Position numbers and translations under genes: made by a program | Shown: piece after piece, positions 43,777 through 53,792 of the stretch | Layout of the letters: each line of letters opens with the position of its first letter | Numbering within the stretch: position 1 is the stretch's first letter | Notes under the pieces: generated by a model | Database searches by the model: none | What the model saw: the letters and a program-made list of their open reading frames with translations, nothing else | Told to the model about the DNA's origin: nothing | Source of the DNA: an uncultured Oenococcus sp. | GTDB lineage: Bacteria > Bacillota > Bacilli > Lactobacillales > Lactobacillaceae | Direction: 5' to 3' | DNA length: 64,000 nt | Assembly (NCBI GenBank): GCA_934229385.1 | Contig: CAKQDH010000003.1 | Location: 62,001 to 126,000, forward strand

Positions 43777-45255
43777 ATGAAAAAAAATTTAGCAAAATTT
43801 TTTGCTCAACTAATTATAGAGAAAAATCCTAGTTTTAATGAATTCGATAGGCTTTATTTGATTAATCGAATTTATGCTCTTACAGGAGAAAAAAACCAAT
43901 ATATATCGACAGAAAATGTTTTAAATGATCCGTTAGCTATAAGGGATAAATTAATAAAAGTTGCTATAAAAAATCAAAAAATTAAAAATGATATTACAGG
44001 TAAAGATATCCTTGGATCACAATTAATGTCATTATCCGTTCCCTACCCCAGTAAAATTAATGAAACTTTTTGGCGTAAATATAAATTATCACCAAACACT
44101 GCTACTAATTATTTTTATAGATTATCTAAAGATAGTGATTATATTAAAACAAGAGCAATTGCTAAAAATATCGTATATAACACAAAAACTAAATACGGTG
44201 ATATAGAAATAACTATTAATTTATCAAAACCCGAAAAAGATCCGAAAGCAATTGCTGCTGCAGGAAAAAATAAATCTACTTCCTACCCCCTTTGCCAATT
44301 ATGTATGGAAAATGAGGGATATCTAGGCCACTTAGGCTACCCGGCTCGATCAGAACATAGAATAGTAAAATTTAACCTTAACGGTGAAGAATGGGGCTTC
44401 CAATACTCACCTTATGCCTATTTTAAAGAACACTGCATTTTTATGTCACTTATACATCGGCCTATGCATATTGATCGGCCTACATTTGATAACTTATTAA
44501 AGTTAGTCTCTATGTTTCCTGAATATACTGTAGGATCAAATGCCGATTTACCAATTGTCGGCGGATCAATGCTTAGCCATGACCACTATCAAGGAGGAAG
44601 ACATGATTTCCCTATGGCTAAAGCTAAAATTGAAGAACCAATTACTTTAAATAAATATCCCCACCTTAAAGCTGGTATAGTAAATTGGCCTATGTCGGTA
44701 ATTAGGCTCATTTCCCAAAATAAGAATAAACTTATCGATGCTTCGGTCTATATATTAGATTTATGGAAAAATTATTCTGATGAATCTGTCGATATTAGAG
44801 CTCAAACAAATGGAGAAAGGCATCACACTATAACCCCTATAGCTAGAAAAAGAAACGGTAATTTCGAGATGGATTTAGTCTTAAGAGATAATCAAACTTC
44901 GAAGAAATATCCTGATGGTATTTTTCATCCCCATAAAGATGTTCAACATATTAAAAAAGAAAATATTGGTTTAATAGAAGTTATGGGAAGAGCTATATTA
45001 CCTGCCAGACTAAAAACGGAATTGAGAGAAGTAGAAAAGTTCATCCTCAATAAAGAAAATAACATTGCTGCTATTCATCTTCCTTGGGCAAAAGAAATAA
45101 AAAAACAGTTTACCGGTAATAACGAAGACGATGCAAGGAAATTTGTTCAAAAGAAAGCCGGACAAGTTTTTGCTGAATGCCTTGAATATGCAGGGGTTTT
45201 CAAACATGATGAAAAAGGCAGACAAGCTTTCCGAAAATTTATAAATAAACTTTAA
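43777..45255 (+). CDS. galT: galactose-1-phosphate uridylyltransferase
   Basis: Exchanges UMP between UDP-glucose and galactose-1-phosphate. 492 residues, the long Firmicute-type GalT (about 490) rather than the ~350-residue enterobacterial form. Conserved: PLCQLCMENEGYLGHLGYPAR, EHCIFMSLIHRPMHI and the active-site GGSMLSHDHYQGGRH. SD AGAGGAAA, 20 bp after galK. Confidence 0.96.
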   Translation: MKKNLAKFFAQLIIEKNPSFNEFDRLYLINRIYALTGEKNQYISTENVLNDPLAIRDKLIKVAIKNQKIKNDITGKDILGSQLMSLSVPYPSKINETFWRKYKLSPNTATNYFYRLSKDSDYIKTRAIAKNIVYNTKTKYGDIEITINLSKPEKDPKAIAAAGKNKSTSYPLCQLCMENEGYLGHLGYPARSEHRIVKFNLNGEEWGFQYSPYAYFKEHCIFMSLIHRPMHIDRPTFDNLLKLVSMFPEYTVGSNADLPIVGGSMLSHDHYQGGRHDFPMAKAKIEEPITLNKYPHLKAGIVNWPMSVIRLISQNKNKLIDASVYILDLWKNYSDESVDIRAQTNGERHHTITPIARKRNGNFEMDLVLRDNQTSKKYPDGIFHPHKDVQHIKKENIGLIEVMGRAILPARLKTELREVEKFILNKENNIAAIHLPWAKEIKKQFTGNNEDDARKFVQKKAGQVFAECLEYAGVFKHDEKGRQAFRKFINKL

Positions 45256-45282
45256 TTAAAAAAGGAAAACAAAATAATAAAA

Positions 45283-46320
45283 ATGGTTGATTATAATAAA
45301 AAAATTATTGATAAATATAAGGGGAAAGACGTTATAGAATACTCCCTTATAAACAATAAAGGTACTAAAATAGCAGTTCTAAATTTTGCAGGGATCCTAA
45401 GTGAATTCTCAGTTATTGACAATAAAAAACGTGTGCAGCTCTTATTAAAACCAGAAAAATTTGAAGATTTTGTAAACAATTCGACCTACTTAAACCATGT
45501 AATAGCTAGAACAGGTGGGAGGATTAAAAATGCAACTTTTAAACTTAATGGAAAACAAATTAAATTAGCAGCAAATGAAAACGGAAACACCCTTCATGGG
45601 GGCCCTAATTCATTTGCAAAAAATTTTTTTGACGTTAAAGTTGATAAAAATAACTCTCAAATTATTTTAACGAAAAAATTATCGGAAAAAGATGATTCAT
45701 ATCCAGGGAGTCTAACTTTAAAAGTTGTGTATACATTAACAAAAAATAACGAAATAAAAATATCATTTAAAGGTACCCAAGAAGGAGAAGATGGAGTATT
45801 TAATCCTACCTTACATTCCTATTTCAATTTAGCAAATGATAATAAAACTGATATTACAGGACATAATCTGTGGGTTAATTCAGATAAACACCTAGAAGTA
45901 GACAATGAAAAAAATCCCACAGGAAAGTTCATTAATAATTCGGGGCCCTTTAATTTAAAAGAACATTCTAATTTAAATAATGTTCTTCATGAATTAGAAA
46001 AATCCACTAAAGAAAAGGGTTTCGATGATACTTTTATTGTTAACCATAAGGATCAAAATCCAATAGCAGTCCTTAAAGATAATAATAGTGGACGCCAAAT
46101 TTCTGTCTATTCAAAAAGAAATGCTTTAGTAGTCTATAGTTCTGATGGTATGGAAAAAAACATTAAATTTAATCATGGGCTCTCTCATCCTTGGATAGCA
46201 ATGGCTCTGGAGGCTCAAACAGCGCCCAACAGCGAAAATGTCCCAAATTTAGGAAATGTAACTATAAAAAAGGGCGAAACAAAAACTTATACCATCGAAT
46301 ATAAATATAATAAATCTTAA
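45283..46320 (+). CDS. galM: aldose 1-epimerase (galactose mutarotase)
   Basis: Interconverts beta- and alpha-galactose so that galactokinase can act. 345 residues with GGRIKNATFKLNGK, NTLHGGPNSFAKNFF (catalytic His region), FNPTLHSYFNLA (second catalytic His) and a C-terminal ALEAQTAPNSENVPN (catalytic Glu). AAAGGAAA lies rather far, about 16 nt, before the ATG. galE is not in this cluster. A terminator follows. Confidence 0.94.
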   Translation: MVDYNKKIIDKYKGKDVIEYSLINNKGTKIAVLNFAGILSEFSVIDNKKRVQLLLKPEKFEDFVNNSTYLNHVIARTGGRIKNATFKLNGKQIKLAANENGNTLHGGPNSFAKNFFDVKVDKNNSQIILTKKLSEKDDSYPGSLTLKVVYTLTKNNEIKISFKGTQEGEDGVFNPTLHSYFNLANDNKTDITGHNLWVNSDKHLEVDNEKNPTGKFINNSGPFNLKEHSNLNNVLHELEKSTKEKGFDDTFIVNHKDQNPIAVLKDNNSGRQISVYSKRNALVVYSSDGMEKNIKFNHGLSHPWIAMALEAQTAPNSENVPNLGNVTIKKGETKTYTIEYKYNKS

Positions 46321-46342
46321 AATAAATTTATTTTTATATACT

Positions 46343-46378
46343 AAAAAAGGGTAGCTTATTAAGCTACTCTTTTTTTAT
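46343..46378. terminator. bidirectional terminator between galM and pgcA
   Basis: GGGTAGCTT and AAGCTACTC stem with loop ATT, followed by eight T residues on the plus strand and preceded by an A-run, so it can also stop the convergent pgcA transcript. Confidence 0.9.
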
Positions 46379-46392
46379 TTACTCTTATAAAA

Positions 46393-48090
46393 TCAAGCTA
46401 AATTTTGCTTAAATTCTTTTTCTAAATAAGTAAGACGCTTATGTGATTCATTTGCATCGGTTCCCTTCGCTCCAAAATATAATTTCAATTTTGGCTCTGT
46501 ACCAGAAGGTCTTACAGCTATCCAAGAACCGTCTTTTAACCAATATTTAATAACATTAGCTTTTGGCAACTGAATTCTTTTAGTTCTGCCATTATCAAGG
46601 CTTTTTGACAGTTTAAGATCATTATCATCAATAGTAATAATATTTATATCACCAACTCTTTTTGGTCCTTTTTTTCTTAAATTCCCCATCAAGGAAGATA
46701 TCTTTTTCTTTCCATTTTCACCTGGATACTCTTCAGAAACTTGCTGTTCTGTAAAATAGCCATATTTATTATATATTTCTTCAAGACCATCACCAATGGT
46801 CATGCCGCGATCCTTATAATACGCTGCTATTTCCGCCATCAAAGTTATAGCTTGAATTCCATCTTTGTCATGAACAAATGGTTTAATCAAAAAACCATAA
46901 GATTCTTCAAAACCAAATTCAAATTTATAATTCTTTTTTTTATCAAATTCAACGATTTTATCAGCGATATATTTAAATCCAGTCAAAACAGTAATTTGCT
47001 TAATATTAAAAGAATTAGCAATTAATTCAGGAAGATTTGATGAAACATTTGAAGTAATTATTGCCCCATTTTTAGGTAAAGTACCAGCCTGCTTTTGAAA
47101 CGTCAAAATATATTTAACCATTAAAGAAGCAATTTGATTACCTGTTAAGTATTGATACCTACCATTATCATCTAAATAACCAACACCCATCCTATCAGAA
47201 TCTGGATCAATAGCTAGTTCAATATCAGCTTTATATTTATCTGAGAGCTTAAAAACATTATGAAACTCTGGATTTGGATACTTTACCGTTGGAAATTTTC
47301 CATCTGGTTTCATTTGTTCCTTTACCCCATAAGCTTTATTAAAACCAGCTTGTTTTAAAGCTTTTAACCCAAGCTTGCCTCCTGCTCCATGAAGAGGAGT
47401 AAAACTTATAGATAATTTATCACTCCACCTTTTAATTAAACTGCGGTCAAAAGTTACAGTTTTAACTGCATCCAAATAGAGCTTATCGCTTTTTTCATTA
47501 ATTTTTTTGATATTACTAGAAACTCTTTTGATATTAAAGATATCGTTAATATTTTGGCGTTCATGAACTATTTCTTGTGTTGGCTCTGGTGGAAGTTGGC
47601 CGCCATCTTCTCCATACAATTTATAACCATTATAATCTTTTGTATTATGGCTAGCAGTGATCATGATACCCGCATAAGCTTGAAGTCTCATAAGAGTAAA
47701 ACTAAGTTCAGGAGTTGGATGCGGGCCTGAAAATAAATAAACATTAATATCATGGGCCCTTAAAATTTCTGCCGATACTTTTTCAAATAAGCTAGAGTTG
47801 ATTCTGGAATCCCCAGAAATCACAACCCCTCTTTCTTTAATTTTTTTACCCTGATTATCTATATGCCGGGCAAGAGCCTCAGTAACTTGCCCAACTGTGA
47901 ATATATTCATGCGATTAGTTCCAACTCCAAGTAAACCTCGCATGCCAGCGGTTCCAAAATTAAGATTAGTGTAAAATTCATCCTCTAATTGTTTTTTATT
48001 AGAATTTGATAACTCTTTTTTTAAATCGTTAGGAAGATCTGCATTCTTCCATACCTTTATTTCTTGCTCGATCTCTTTTTGTGTTCTCAT
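46393..48090 (-). CDS. pgcA: phosphoglucomutase (alpha-PGM, PgcA type)
   Basis: Interconverts glucose-1-phosphate and glucose-6-phosphate, joining the Leloir pathway to glycolysis and supplying UDP-glucose. 565 residues with GTAGMRGLLGVGTNRMN, the phosphoserine loop ITASHNTKDYNGYK, metal site DPDSDRMGVG, sugar loop FGFEESYG and phosphate site RPSGTEPKLKLY. Convergent with galM. No SD; TACAAT lies 6 nt before the ATG. Confidence 0.96.
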   Translation of the reverse strand: MRTQKEIEQEIKVWKNADLPNDLKKELSNSNKKQLEDEFYTNLNFGTAGMRGLLGVGTNRMNIFTVGQVTEALARHIDNQGKKIKERGVVISGDSRINSSLFEKVSAEILRAHDINVYLFSGPHPTPELSFTLMRLQAYAGIMITASHNTKDYNGYKLYGEDGGQLPPEPTQEIVHERQNINDIFNIKRVSSNIKKINEKSDKLYLDAVKTVTFDRSLIKRWSDKLSISFTPLHGAGGKLGLKALKQAGFNKAYGVKEQMKPDGKFPTVKYPNPEFHNVFKLSDKYKADIELAIDPDSDRMGVGYLDDNGRYQYLTGNQIASLMVKYILTFQKQAGTLPKNGAIITSNVSSNLPELIANSFNIKQITVLTGFKYIADKIVEFDKKKNYKFEFGFEESYGFLIKPFVHDKDGIQAITLMAEIAAYYKDRGMTIGDGLEEIYNKYGYFTEQQVSEEYPGENGKKKISSLMGNLRKKGPKRVGDINIITIDDNDLKLSKSLDNGRTKRIQLPKANVIKYWLKDGSWIAVRPSGTEPKLKLYFGAKGTDANESHKRLTYLEKEFKQNLA

Positions 48091-48192
48091 ACTTATATTG
48101 TATTATTTATTAAATAAAATAAAGCTAAATATAGCATCATGTACAAATTAATAACAATAAAATTTTTTTGCATTTTAACAAACTTGATATTA

Positions 48193-48945
48193 TTACAGTT
48201 TAAAATTGTGTTTCTTAGATATTATTAAAGTAGTAATTGGTATAGTAAATACTACTCCAAAAATTGCAATTAAAAGATTTAAAAGAGCTGATACAACAAG
48301 CTTATCGTTAATTAGACGAAAAAAACTATAATGTAACCGCGTATAGAAAATCGCCAATGGAAGATTATCACCTAAAACACTAAAAAGTAAAGTGTTTACA
48401 GCTGTCCCAATAATTTGTGTGCCAATGATCGTCGCCTGTTTATAATAATTTTTTCTCAAAATTGTCGGTGAACTTTTTATTAGTTCATGTAAATCGGCAG
48501 AGATCGCCATACTTGATTCTGCTATAGCACCTAAACTAGCAATAACAGTTACTGCAAAAGCAATATTTTGAAAACTAATCCCAACGGTTAAAAATAATCC
48601 TTCAAGTTCTTCAGAAGATTCTACTTCAAATCCTTGTGCGTTAGAAAAAATGTTTAGTGGTAAAGCAACCAAAAACATAATTATATAAGTAAATACGCTA
48701 GATAAAAAAGCATTATTAGTAACTTGAGGATTATCAGAAGATGAATAAATAGAGACAGCCAAAATGATAAAGCTAATAACAGTTACACTTAAGTAAATAT
48801 TAAAATGCCAATTAAGAAAAATTATCAAAAGAAAGATGGCAATTAAATTAATTATAAAACCAAAAAAAGCTTTAATACCTTGCTTTCCAGCTACTATTAA
48901 AAGAAGCAAAAATAAAACCAAGACTAAAATATAAAAAGTATTCAT
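48193..48945 (-). CDS. YibE/F family membrane protein (second copy)
   Basis: A 250-residue polytopic protein with about seven hydrophobic segments. It contains the YibE/F-like AITASLGAIAESS-type segment (VIASLGAIAESSMAISADL) and FRLINDKL. Function unknown in the family. It overlaps the preceding YibE/F gene by 4 bp, so the two are likely a heteromeric pair, as in other lactobacilli. Confidence 0.85.
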   Translation of the reverse strand: MNTFYILVLVLFLLLLIVAGKQGIKAFFGFIINLIAIFLLIIFLNWHFNIYLSVTVISFIILAVSIYSSSDNPQVTNNAFLSSVFTYIIMFLVALPLNIFSNAQGFEVESSEELEGLFLTVGISFQNIAFAVTVIASLGAIAESSMAISADLHELIKSSPTILRKNYYKQATIIGTQIIGTAVNTLLFSVLGDNLPLAIFYTRLHYSFFRLINDKLVVSALLNLLIAIFGVVFTIPITTLIISKKHNFKL

Positions 48946-50054
48946 TTAATTCTCCTTGGCTTTGCTCGAGAAAGAAAAGCAGAAGAAATACCCGAAGTTA
49001 TCGGAACTGTTAAAACTATACTTATAGCAGAAATAATCGTAGATATTAGGCCTAAAGCCATAGTAATTTCTATTGTATAAGACCATGTATTCCCGTTCCT
49101 TAAATAAACAAACATAATGGGAAAAGTATTTGCTATAAAAACCATAAAAAGGACATTTGTCAAAGAACCCACAATATTTTTTCCAGTTTCCATACCAAAA
49201 TTAAAATAATTTATAAAATTTCTTTTTTTACCTTCTCTAAATATGCCTAACATTCCGGCTGCAATATCTGAAGCTTCATCCATAACAGCCCCTAAAGCGC
49301 CAATTAATAATTGAGAATAAAAAATTGGAATAGGAAATTGGGTAACAAAATCCATAAATTCAAAATGAATTCCTCTTTCTTTATTCATTATTATTATTAA
49401 AGATCCTAAAGAAACTCCCAGAATAGTAGAAATTATAGTAGAAAGAAAAACAATAAAAAATTGGACCCCTTTACCTAAAATTAAACGTAAAGTAATAAAA
49501 GTAAGGATAACTGATAATAAAGTGAAAATAACAACTGGATAAATTTTTTTTAAACTTGTATCAATAATAATTGCCAATAAAAAGAAAATAAAATTAAAAA
49601 AAAGGCTGCTAATAATTTTCAAACTTAATTTATCTGTAAAAAGTATTAGAATTATAAAAACTATTCCAGCTATAAAAACAAGTATTGTATCTCTTTTTTG
49701 GTCAACAATGGACCACCCATCTTTATAATTAAGTAAAAGATACTGTCTAGAATGATATCTCTGAGTTAAAGCTTGAGAAGTTAAATAATGATTTTTAATA
49801 GAGATTGTCTTCCCCTGATATTTGCCATTCAAAACTTTTATATGTAATCTTTGAATATTGGAATAATCATTATTATGATAATAATTTTTGGATTTTTTTT
49901 CAGAAAGCTTTTTTACATAATTTATTTTTCCTATAGGAACGTTTTTATAAGCAAATAAATAATCAAAATGAGTAAAAAGAATTGCCAAAAAAAATATTAT
50001 TAATAACCAAAAACATTCATGTTTTTTTTTATTATCTATCCATTGCATCTTCAT
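48942..50054 (-). CDS. YibE/F family membrane protein (first copy)
   Basis: About 370 residues with ATG at 50054; an in-frame ATG at 50048 and a TTG at 50081 are alternatives. One N-terminal membrane segment, an extracytoplasmic domain of ~110 residues (includes YQGKTISIKNHYLTSQ), then about seven membrane helices with LLIGALGAVMDEASDIAAGM, the YibE/F signature. Function unknown. The promoter TTATCA-17-TATAGT on the minus strand supports a start at or after 50054. Confidence 0.85.
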   Translation of the reverse strand: MKMQWIDNKKKHECFWLLIIFFLAILFTHFDYLFAYKNVPIGKINYVKKLSEKKSKNYYHNNDYSNIQRLHIKVLNGKYQGKTISIKNHYLTSQALTQRYHSRQYLLLNYKDGWSIVDQKRDTILVFIAGIVFIILILFTDKLSLKIISSLFFNFIFFLLAIIIDTSLKKIYPVVIFTLLSVILTFITLRLILGKGVQFFIVFLSTIISTILGVSLGSLIIIMNKERGIHFEFMDFVTQFPIPIFYSQLLIGALGAVMDEASDIAAGMLGIFREGKKRNFINYFNFGMETGKNIVGSLTNVLFMVFIANTFPIMFVYLRNGNTWSYTIEITMALGLISTIISAISIVLTVPITSGISSAFLSRAKPRRIK

Positions 50055-50081
50055 TTTATTTAAAAATAAACTATAGCACAA

Positions 50082-50438
50082 TTGAGTTAAGATGATAATA
50101 ATGATGGTTTTTATTTATTATCAGCTTATTCAAAAAAGAACTTTATTCTTAATAAAATAAAAAAATAAAAATATAGATAAAAGTTTTTATCCCAATATTT
50201 TTTAAAATAACCTTTTTTATAAAATTACTAATTACTTTAAGACTATATAATTTTTTAACTAGTCCATAATTTAATAATATATAAACAAAAATACAACTTA
50301 TCTTTCAAAAATTTAAAAATATTTAATATGAAAAAATAAATTCCCCAATTATCAACACTATATTATTTATTTTTTTATATTAAATTAATTTATAAAGAAT
50401 TCAATAAATTTAATACTTTAAAATATAATAAAAAAGAA
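50082..50438. other. AT-rich spacer
   Basis: No coding potential was seen in these 357 bp beyond the YibE/F promoter at the left end (TTATCA, 17 bp, TATAGT on the minus strand). There is no clear terminator for the tyrosine phosphatase gene. Confidence 0.5.
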
Positions 50439-51260
50439 TTAAAGAAAAATGATTTTATTGTATTTACTATTTGGTTCCTCAAAAAAAAGGTATTTTTCCT
50501 TTAGTATATTAATATCTTCTTCCTTTAATTGAATATAATCTTTTAAATATTTTTTTAAATTACCTGAAAGTCCTTTTATAGTATCCAAAGCTTTGTTTAA
50601 ATAATCAATATTTACAGTCCACATTGCTTTAATATTTTCTAATTCAGATTTACTTGCCCCCTGGGTTTTCATAAATCTAAGCCTTGTTTCCATAATATTT
50701 AAAGAAAGCCGGTTAGAAAGCAAATAATCATGCTTAATTTCTGTATAATTAATTCCTAAAAGGCCCATTAAAAGCATAGATGCAATACCTGTACGATCTT
50801 TTCCGGCAGTACAATGAAAAATCAAAGAATTCTTTTCATTAACTAAAGTTTTAAAAAAATTATAGTATGCTTTATTTGAAATCCCATCTTCAATTAAATG
50901 TTTATAGTTATCCAACATTTTAAAATAACCATAACTTTTCTTTTCATATGTCTGATTTAGTTGCCTATATTTAATACGGGAATTAGTTTGATCTACACTC
51001 ATTGCAGGTATATTAATGTCAATACTACTATTTAACTTTTTATCAGGTTCATTATAAACTTCAGTAGTTGTCCTAAAATCTATAATTCGATCTATTTTCT
51101 TATTTTCCAAATAATTTACATCTTTTTTTGAAAGATTAGACATACTAGAAGCCCTGAATATCTTACCCCATCGAACTTTTTTACCTCGTTCAGCAGTATA
51201 CCCCCCAATATCTCTAAAATTATAGCCTTTTGATATTTTTAATAGACGTCTTTTATCCAT
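50439..51260 (-). CDS. protein-tyrosine/serine phosphatase family protein
   Basis: 273 residues of the bacterial Tyr_phosphatase_2/3 family. It has NFRDIGGYTAERGKKVRWGK at the N-terminus and the signature loop FHCTAGKDRTGIASMLL, with nucleophile Cys and Arg present. Such enzymes dephosphorylate proteins or phosphoinositides; the substrate is unknown. ATG at 51260 is preferred to the TTG at 51284 because a TATAGT lies 9 nt before the ATG and inside the longer reading. No SD. Confidence 0.88.
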   Translation of the reverse strand: MDKRRLLKISKGYNFRDIGGYTAERGKKVRWGKIFRASSMSNLSKKDVNYLENKKIDRIIDFRTTTEVYNEPDKKLNSSIDINIPAMSVDQTNSRIKYRQLNQTYEKKSYGYFKMLDNYKHLIEDGISNKAYYNFFKTLVNEKNSLIFHCTAGKDRTGIASMLLMGLLGINYTEIKHDYLLSNRLSLNIMETRLRFMKTQGASKSELENIKAMWTVNIDYLNKALDTIKGLSGNLKKYLKDYIQLKEEDINILKEKYLFFEEPNSKYNKIIFL

Positions 51261-51402
51261 ACACTTTATACTATACACTGACAAATAAACTTAAATTAAC
51301 ATCATAAATACCAAAATTAATAAAATTAAATCCTAACCAAAAACAAAAGTTCAATTTATTTTATAAAAATTCTCTTAATTTAGAACTACCAATAAGTTAA
51401 AA

Positions 51403-52914
51403 CTAAAAAATAAGATTTAGGTTTGCTAATGTATTTTTAATATTTTTAACTGTCCAGTCCTTACCCATTACAGCAAGAATTTCAGGTAAATTAGGCCCTT
51501 GAACTTCATGAGTAGTGATTAAACGAAGAGGGTTCCATAAAGGGCGCCCTTTTATTCCAGTATTCTTTTGAATCTCTCTTATTATTTTCATAATTAAATC
51601 CGAAGAAAAATTATTTTTAGGGATCTTAAAAATTCTTTTTTCAAAAGCAGGAATTACTTCTTTGCTTTCTTTAGTATCAAGCCACTTTTTTTTATTATCA
51701 TTGGATATTTTATGAAGTCTAAAAAATGGATATTTAGCTAAAGGAACAATCTCACTAGTAGCTTTGATTCCATCAACCCCGGCTACATTAATAATTTTAG
51801 TCAGCTGTTCAGTTTTCAATTTTGCTTCTTTTGAGCTCACCAAACCAGCCCTTTCTAATTCGCCTATCAGATTAGGCATTATTTCATTCTTTTCTAATCG
51901 CATCCATTTATTATTAATCCAAGCTAATTTCCTTGCATCAAATTTGGCATTCGCTTTAGTAAAACGTTTTTCATCAAAAATGTTAACAAATTGCTTGGGA
52001 GTAAAAATCTCTTTTTCTCCTACCGGAGACCACCCTAATAAACAAATAAAATTAAATATAGCTTGTGGGAGATAACCTAATTCTCGATATTGTTCAATAA
52101 ACTGTAATGTATCTTCATCTCTCTTAGATAACTTTTTACCTGTTTCAGATTTAGTGATTAAAGCCATATGTCCAAATTTAGGAGGGCCCCAATTAAATGC
52201 ATTATAAATCATTAACTGTTTAGGGGTATTGCTTACATGGTCATCCCCACGGAGAATGTGAGTAATATCCATTAAATGATCGTCGATTACAACTGCAAAA
52301 TTATAAGTTGGCATGCCGTCAGCTTTTTGAATAATCCAATCTCCGCCTACTTCTTTTGAATTTATTTTTACTTTATCCTTGACCATATCATCCCATTCAT
52401 AATTATGATTTTTAGGGACTCTAAAACGAACAACAGATTTTAATCCTTCAGACTGATATTTAGCTTGGGCTTTTTTAATTTCACTTGAACTCATACCAGA
52501 ATATTCGTAAATATAATGAGGAGCTTTATGGGCCCTTTCTTGAGCTTCTCTTTCTTTTTTTAATGTTTCTTCAGTTTTATATGATCTATAAGCCTTCCCA
52601 TTTTTAAGAAGCATATTAATGTATTTTTGATAAATTCCCTTTTTAACTCTTTCAGTTTGACGATAAGGAGAATAAAGAGAGTTTTGTTTATCTGGACCCT
52701 CATCCCAATCTATTCCTAGCCATTTTAAATTATCAAGTTGGCTCTGTTCGCCACCTTTAACATTTCTAACTAAATCAGTATCTTCAATCCTAATAATAAA
52801 TTTGCCGTTATAATGACGAGCAAAAAGCCAATTAAAAATAGCGGTCCTTGCATTTCCAATATGTAAATGACCAGTTGGGCTTGGAGCATATCTAACACGA
52901 ATTTTTTTACTCAT
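51403..52914 (-). CDS. gltX: glutamate--tRNA ligase
   Basis: Class I synthetase. 503 residues with YAPSPTGHLHIGNARTAIFN (HIGH), KLSKRDEDT (KMSKS) and the anticodon-binding C-terminal domain. In Lactobacillales the enzyme is normally nondiscriminating, and GatCAB converts Glu-tRNA-Gln (knowledge of the family). It is 20 bp after rdgB. No SD; TACACT lies 9 nt before the ATG. Confidence 0.96.
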   Translation of the reverse strand: MSKKIRVRYAPSPTGHLHIGNARTAIFNWLFARHYNGKFIIRIEDTDLVRNVKGGEQSQLDNLKWLGIDWDEGPDKQNSLYSPYRQTERVKKGIYQKYINMLLKNGKAYRSYKTEETLKKEREAQERAHKAPHYIYEYSGMSSSEIKKAQAKYQSEGLKSVVRFRVPKNHNYEWDDMVKDKVKINSKEVGGDWIIQKADGMPTYNFAVVIDDHLMDITHILRGDDHVSNTPKQLMIYNAFNWGPPKFGHMALITKSETGKKLSKRDEDTLQFIEQYRELGYLPQAIFNFICLLGWSPVGEKEIFTPKQFVNIFDEKRFTKANAKFDARKLAWINNKWMRLEKNEIMPNLIGELERAGLVSSKEAKLKTEQLTKIINVAGVDGIKATSEIVPLAKYPFFRLHKISNDNKKKWLDTKESKEVIPAFEKRIFKIPKNNFSSDLIMKIIREIQKNTGIKGRPLWNPLRLITTHEVQGPNLPEILAVMGKDWTVKNIKNTLANLNLIF

Positions 52915-52934
52915 AACAATAATAGTGTAATCTA

Positions 52935-53522
52935 TTATGAATTAATTTGGGAAATTAAATTAAAAATAGCCCTAGCACGATGAGAGACTGAATTTTTTTC
53001 TGTTATCGATGCTTGAGCAAAAGTTTTTTTTAATTCATCTGAATAAAAAATAGGATCATAGCCAAAACCATCTTTACCTTCCGCTTTTAAAGTAATATGG
53101 CCTCTTGTTAAACCCTTAGAAAATATTTTTCTTTTTGAAGGGAAACCTAAAAGAACAATAGTTGTTGTAAAATGAGCCGTTCTTTTTTTAAAGGGAACAC
53201 CTCGGAGTTCATTTAAAACTTTCATAATATTTTTTTTATCATTATGATTCCCAGCATAACGTGCTGAAAAAATACCAGGCCTCCCTTGTAAATAGTCTAC
53301 AGAAAGGCCCGAATCTTCACCCATAACTATACTGTCAGGAAATGCTTGCAAAAGAGACTTAGCTTTTATAAAAGCATTTTCTAAGAAGCTGCTCCCGCTT
53401 TCAATAATTTTAGGCTTTTTACTTATTTCGTTTAAACTAATAATTTTATATTTATCTTTTAATAAAGACTTTATTTCATGAACTTTACCAGAATTTTTGG
53501 TTGCAAAAATAATTTTTCTCAT
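52935..53522 (-). CDS. rdgB: dITP/XTP pyrophosphatase (RdgB/HAM1)
   Basis: Hydrolyses noncanonical purine nucleotides such as dITP and XTP. With ATG at 53522 it has 195 residues, normal for the family. It has IIFATKNSGKVHEIKSLL, the active-site MGEDSGLSVDYLQGRPGIFSAR, GFGYDPIFY and SHRARA. The TTG at 53543 would add seven residues not typical of the family and overlap a TAAAAT 7 nt before the ATG. No SD. Confidence 0.94.
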   Translation of the reverse strand: MRKIIFATKNSGKVHEIKSLLKDKYKIISLNEISKKPKIIESGSSFLENAFIKAKSLLQAFPDSIVMGEDSGLSVDYLQGRPGIFSARYAGNHNDKKNIMKVLNELRGVPFKKRTAHFTTTIVLLGFPSKRKIFSKGLTRGHITLKAEGKDGFGYDPIFYSDELKKTFAQASITEKNSVSHRARAIFNLISQINS

Positions 53523-53792
53523 ATTAAATATTTTAACTTGCAATAATAATTAAAAGACTAAAAATTGCTTATTACAAAACCAATATAATAAGCAATTAGA
53601 ACTATAAAAATATTATAAAATACTGAATCCCGTAAATCTATTTATTTTTAACTATAAATAATATTAATTTTATTCACACTACCAATAAATAGTTAAAAAA
53701 TTTTTTAATAAAATAAGTTTAATCATTTAATTACTAAAATAATAAATTATAAGAGTATTTTAGATTTACTTAACAAAATTATTTTAAAATTT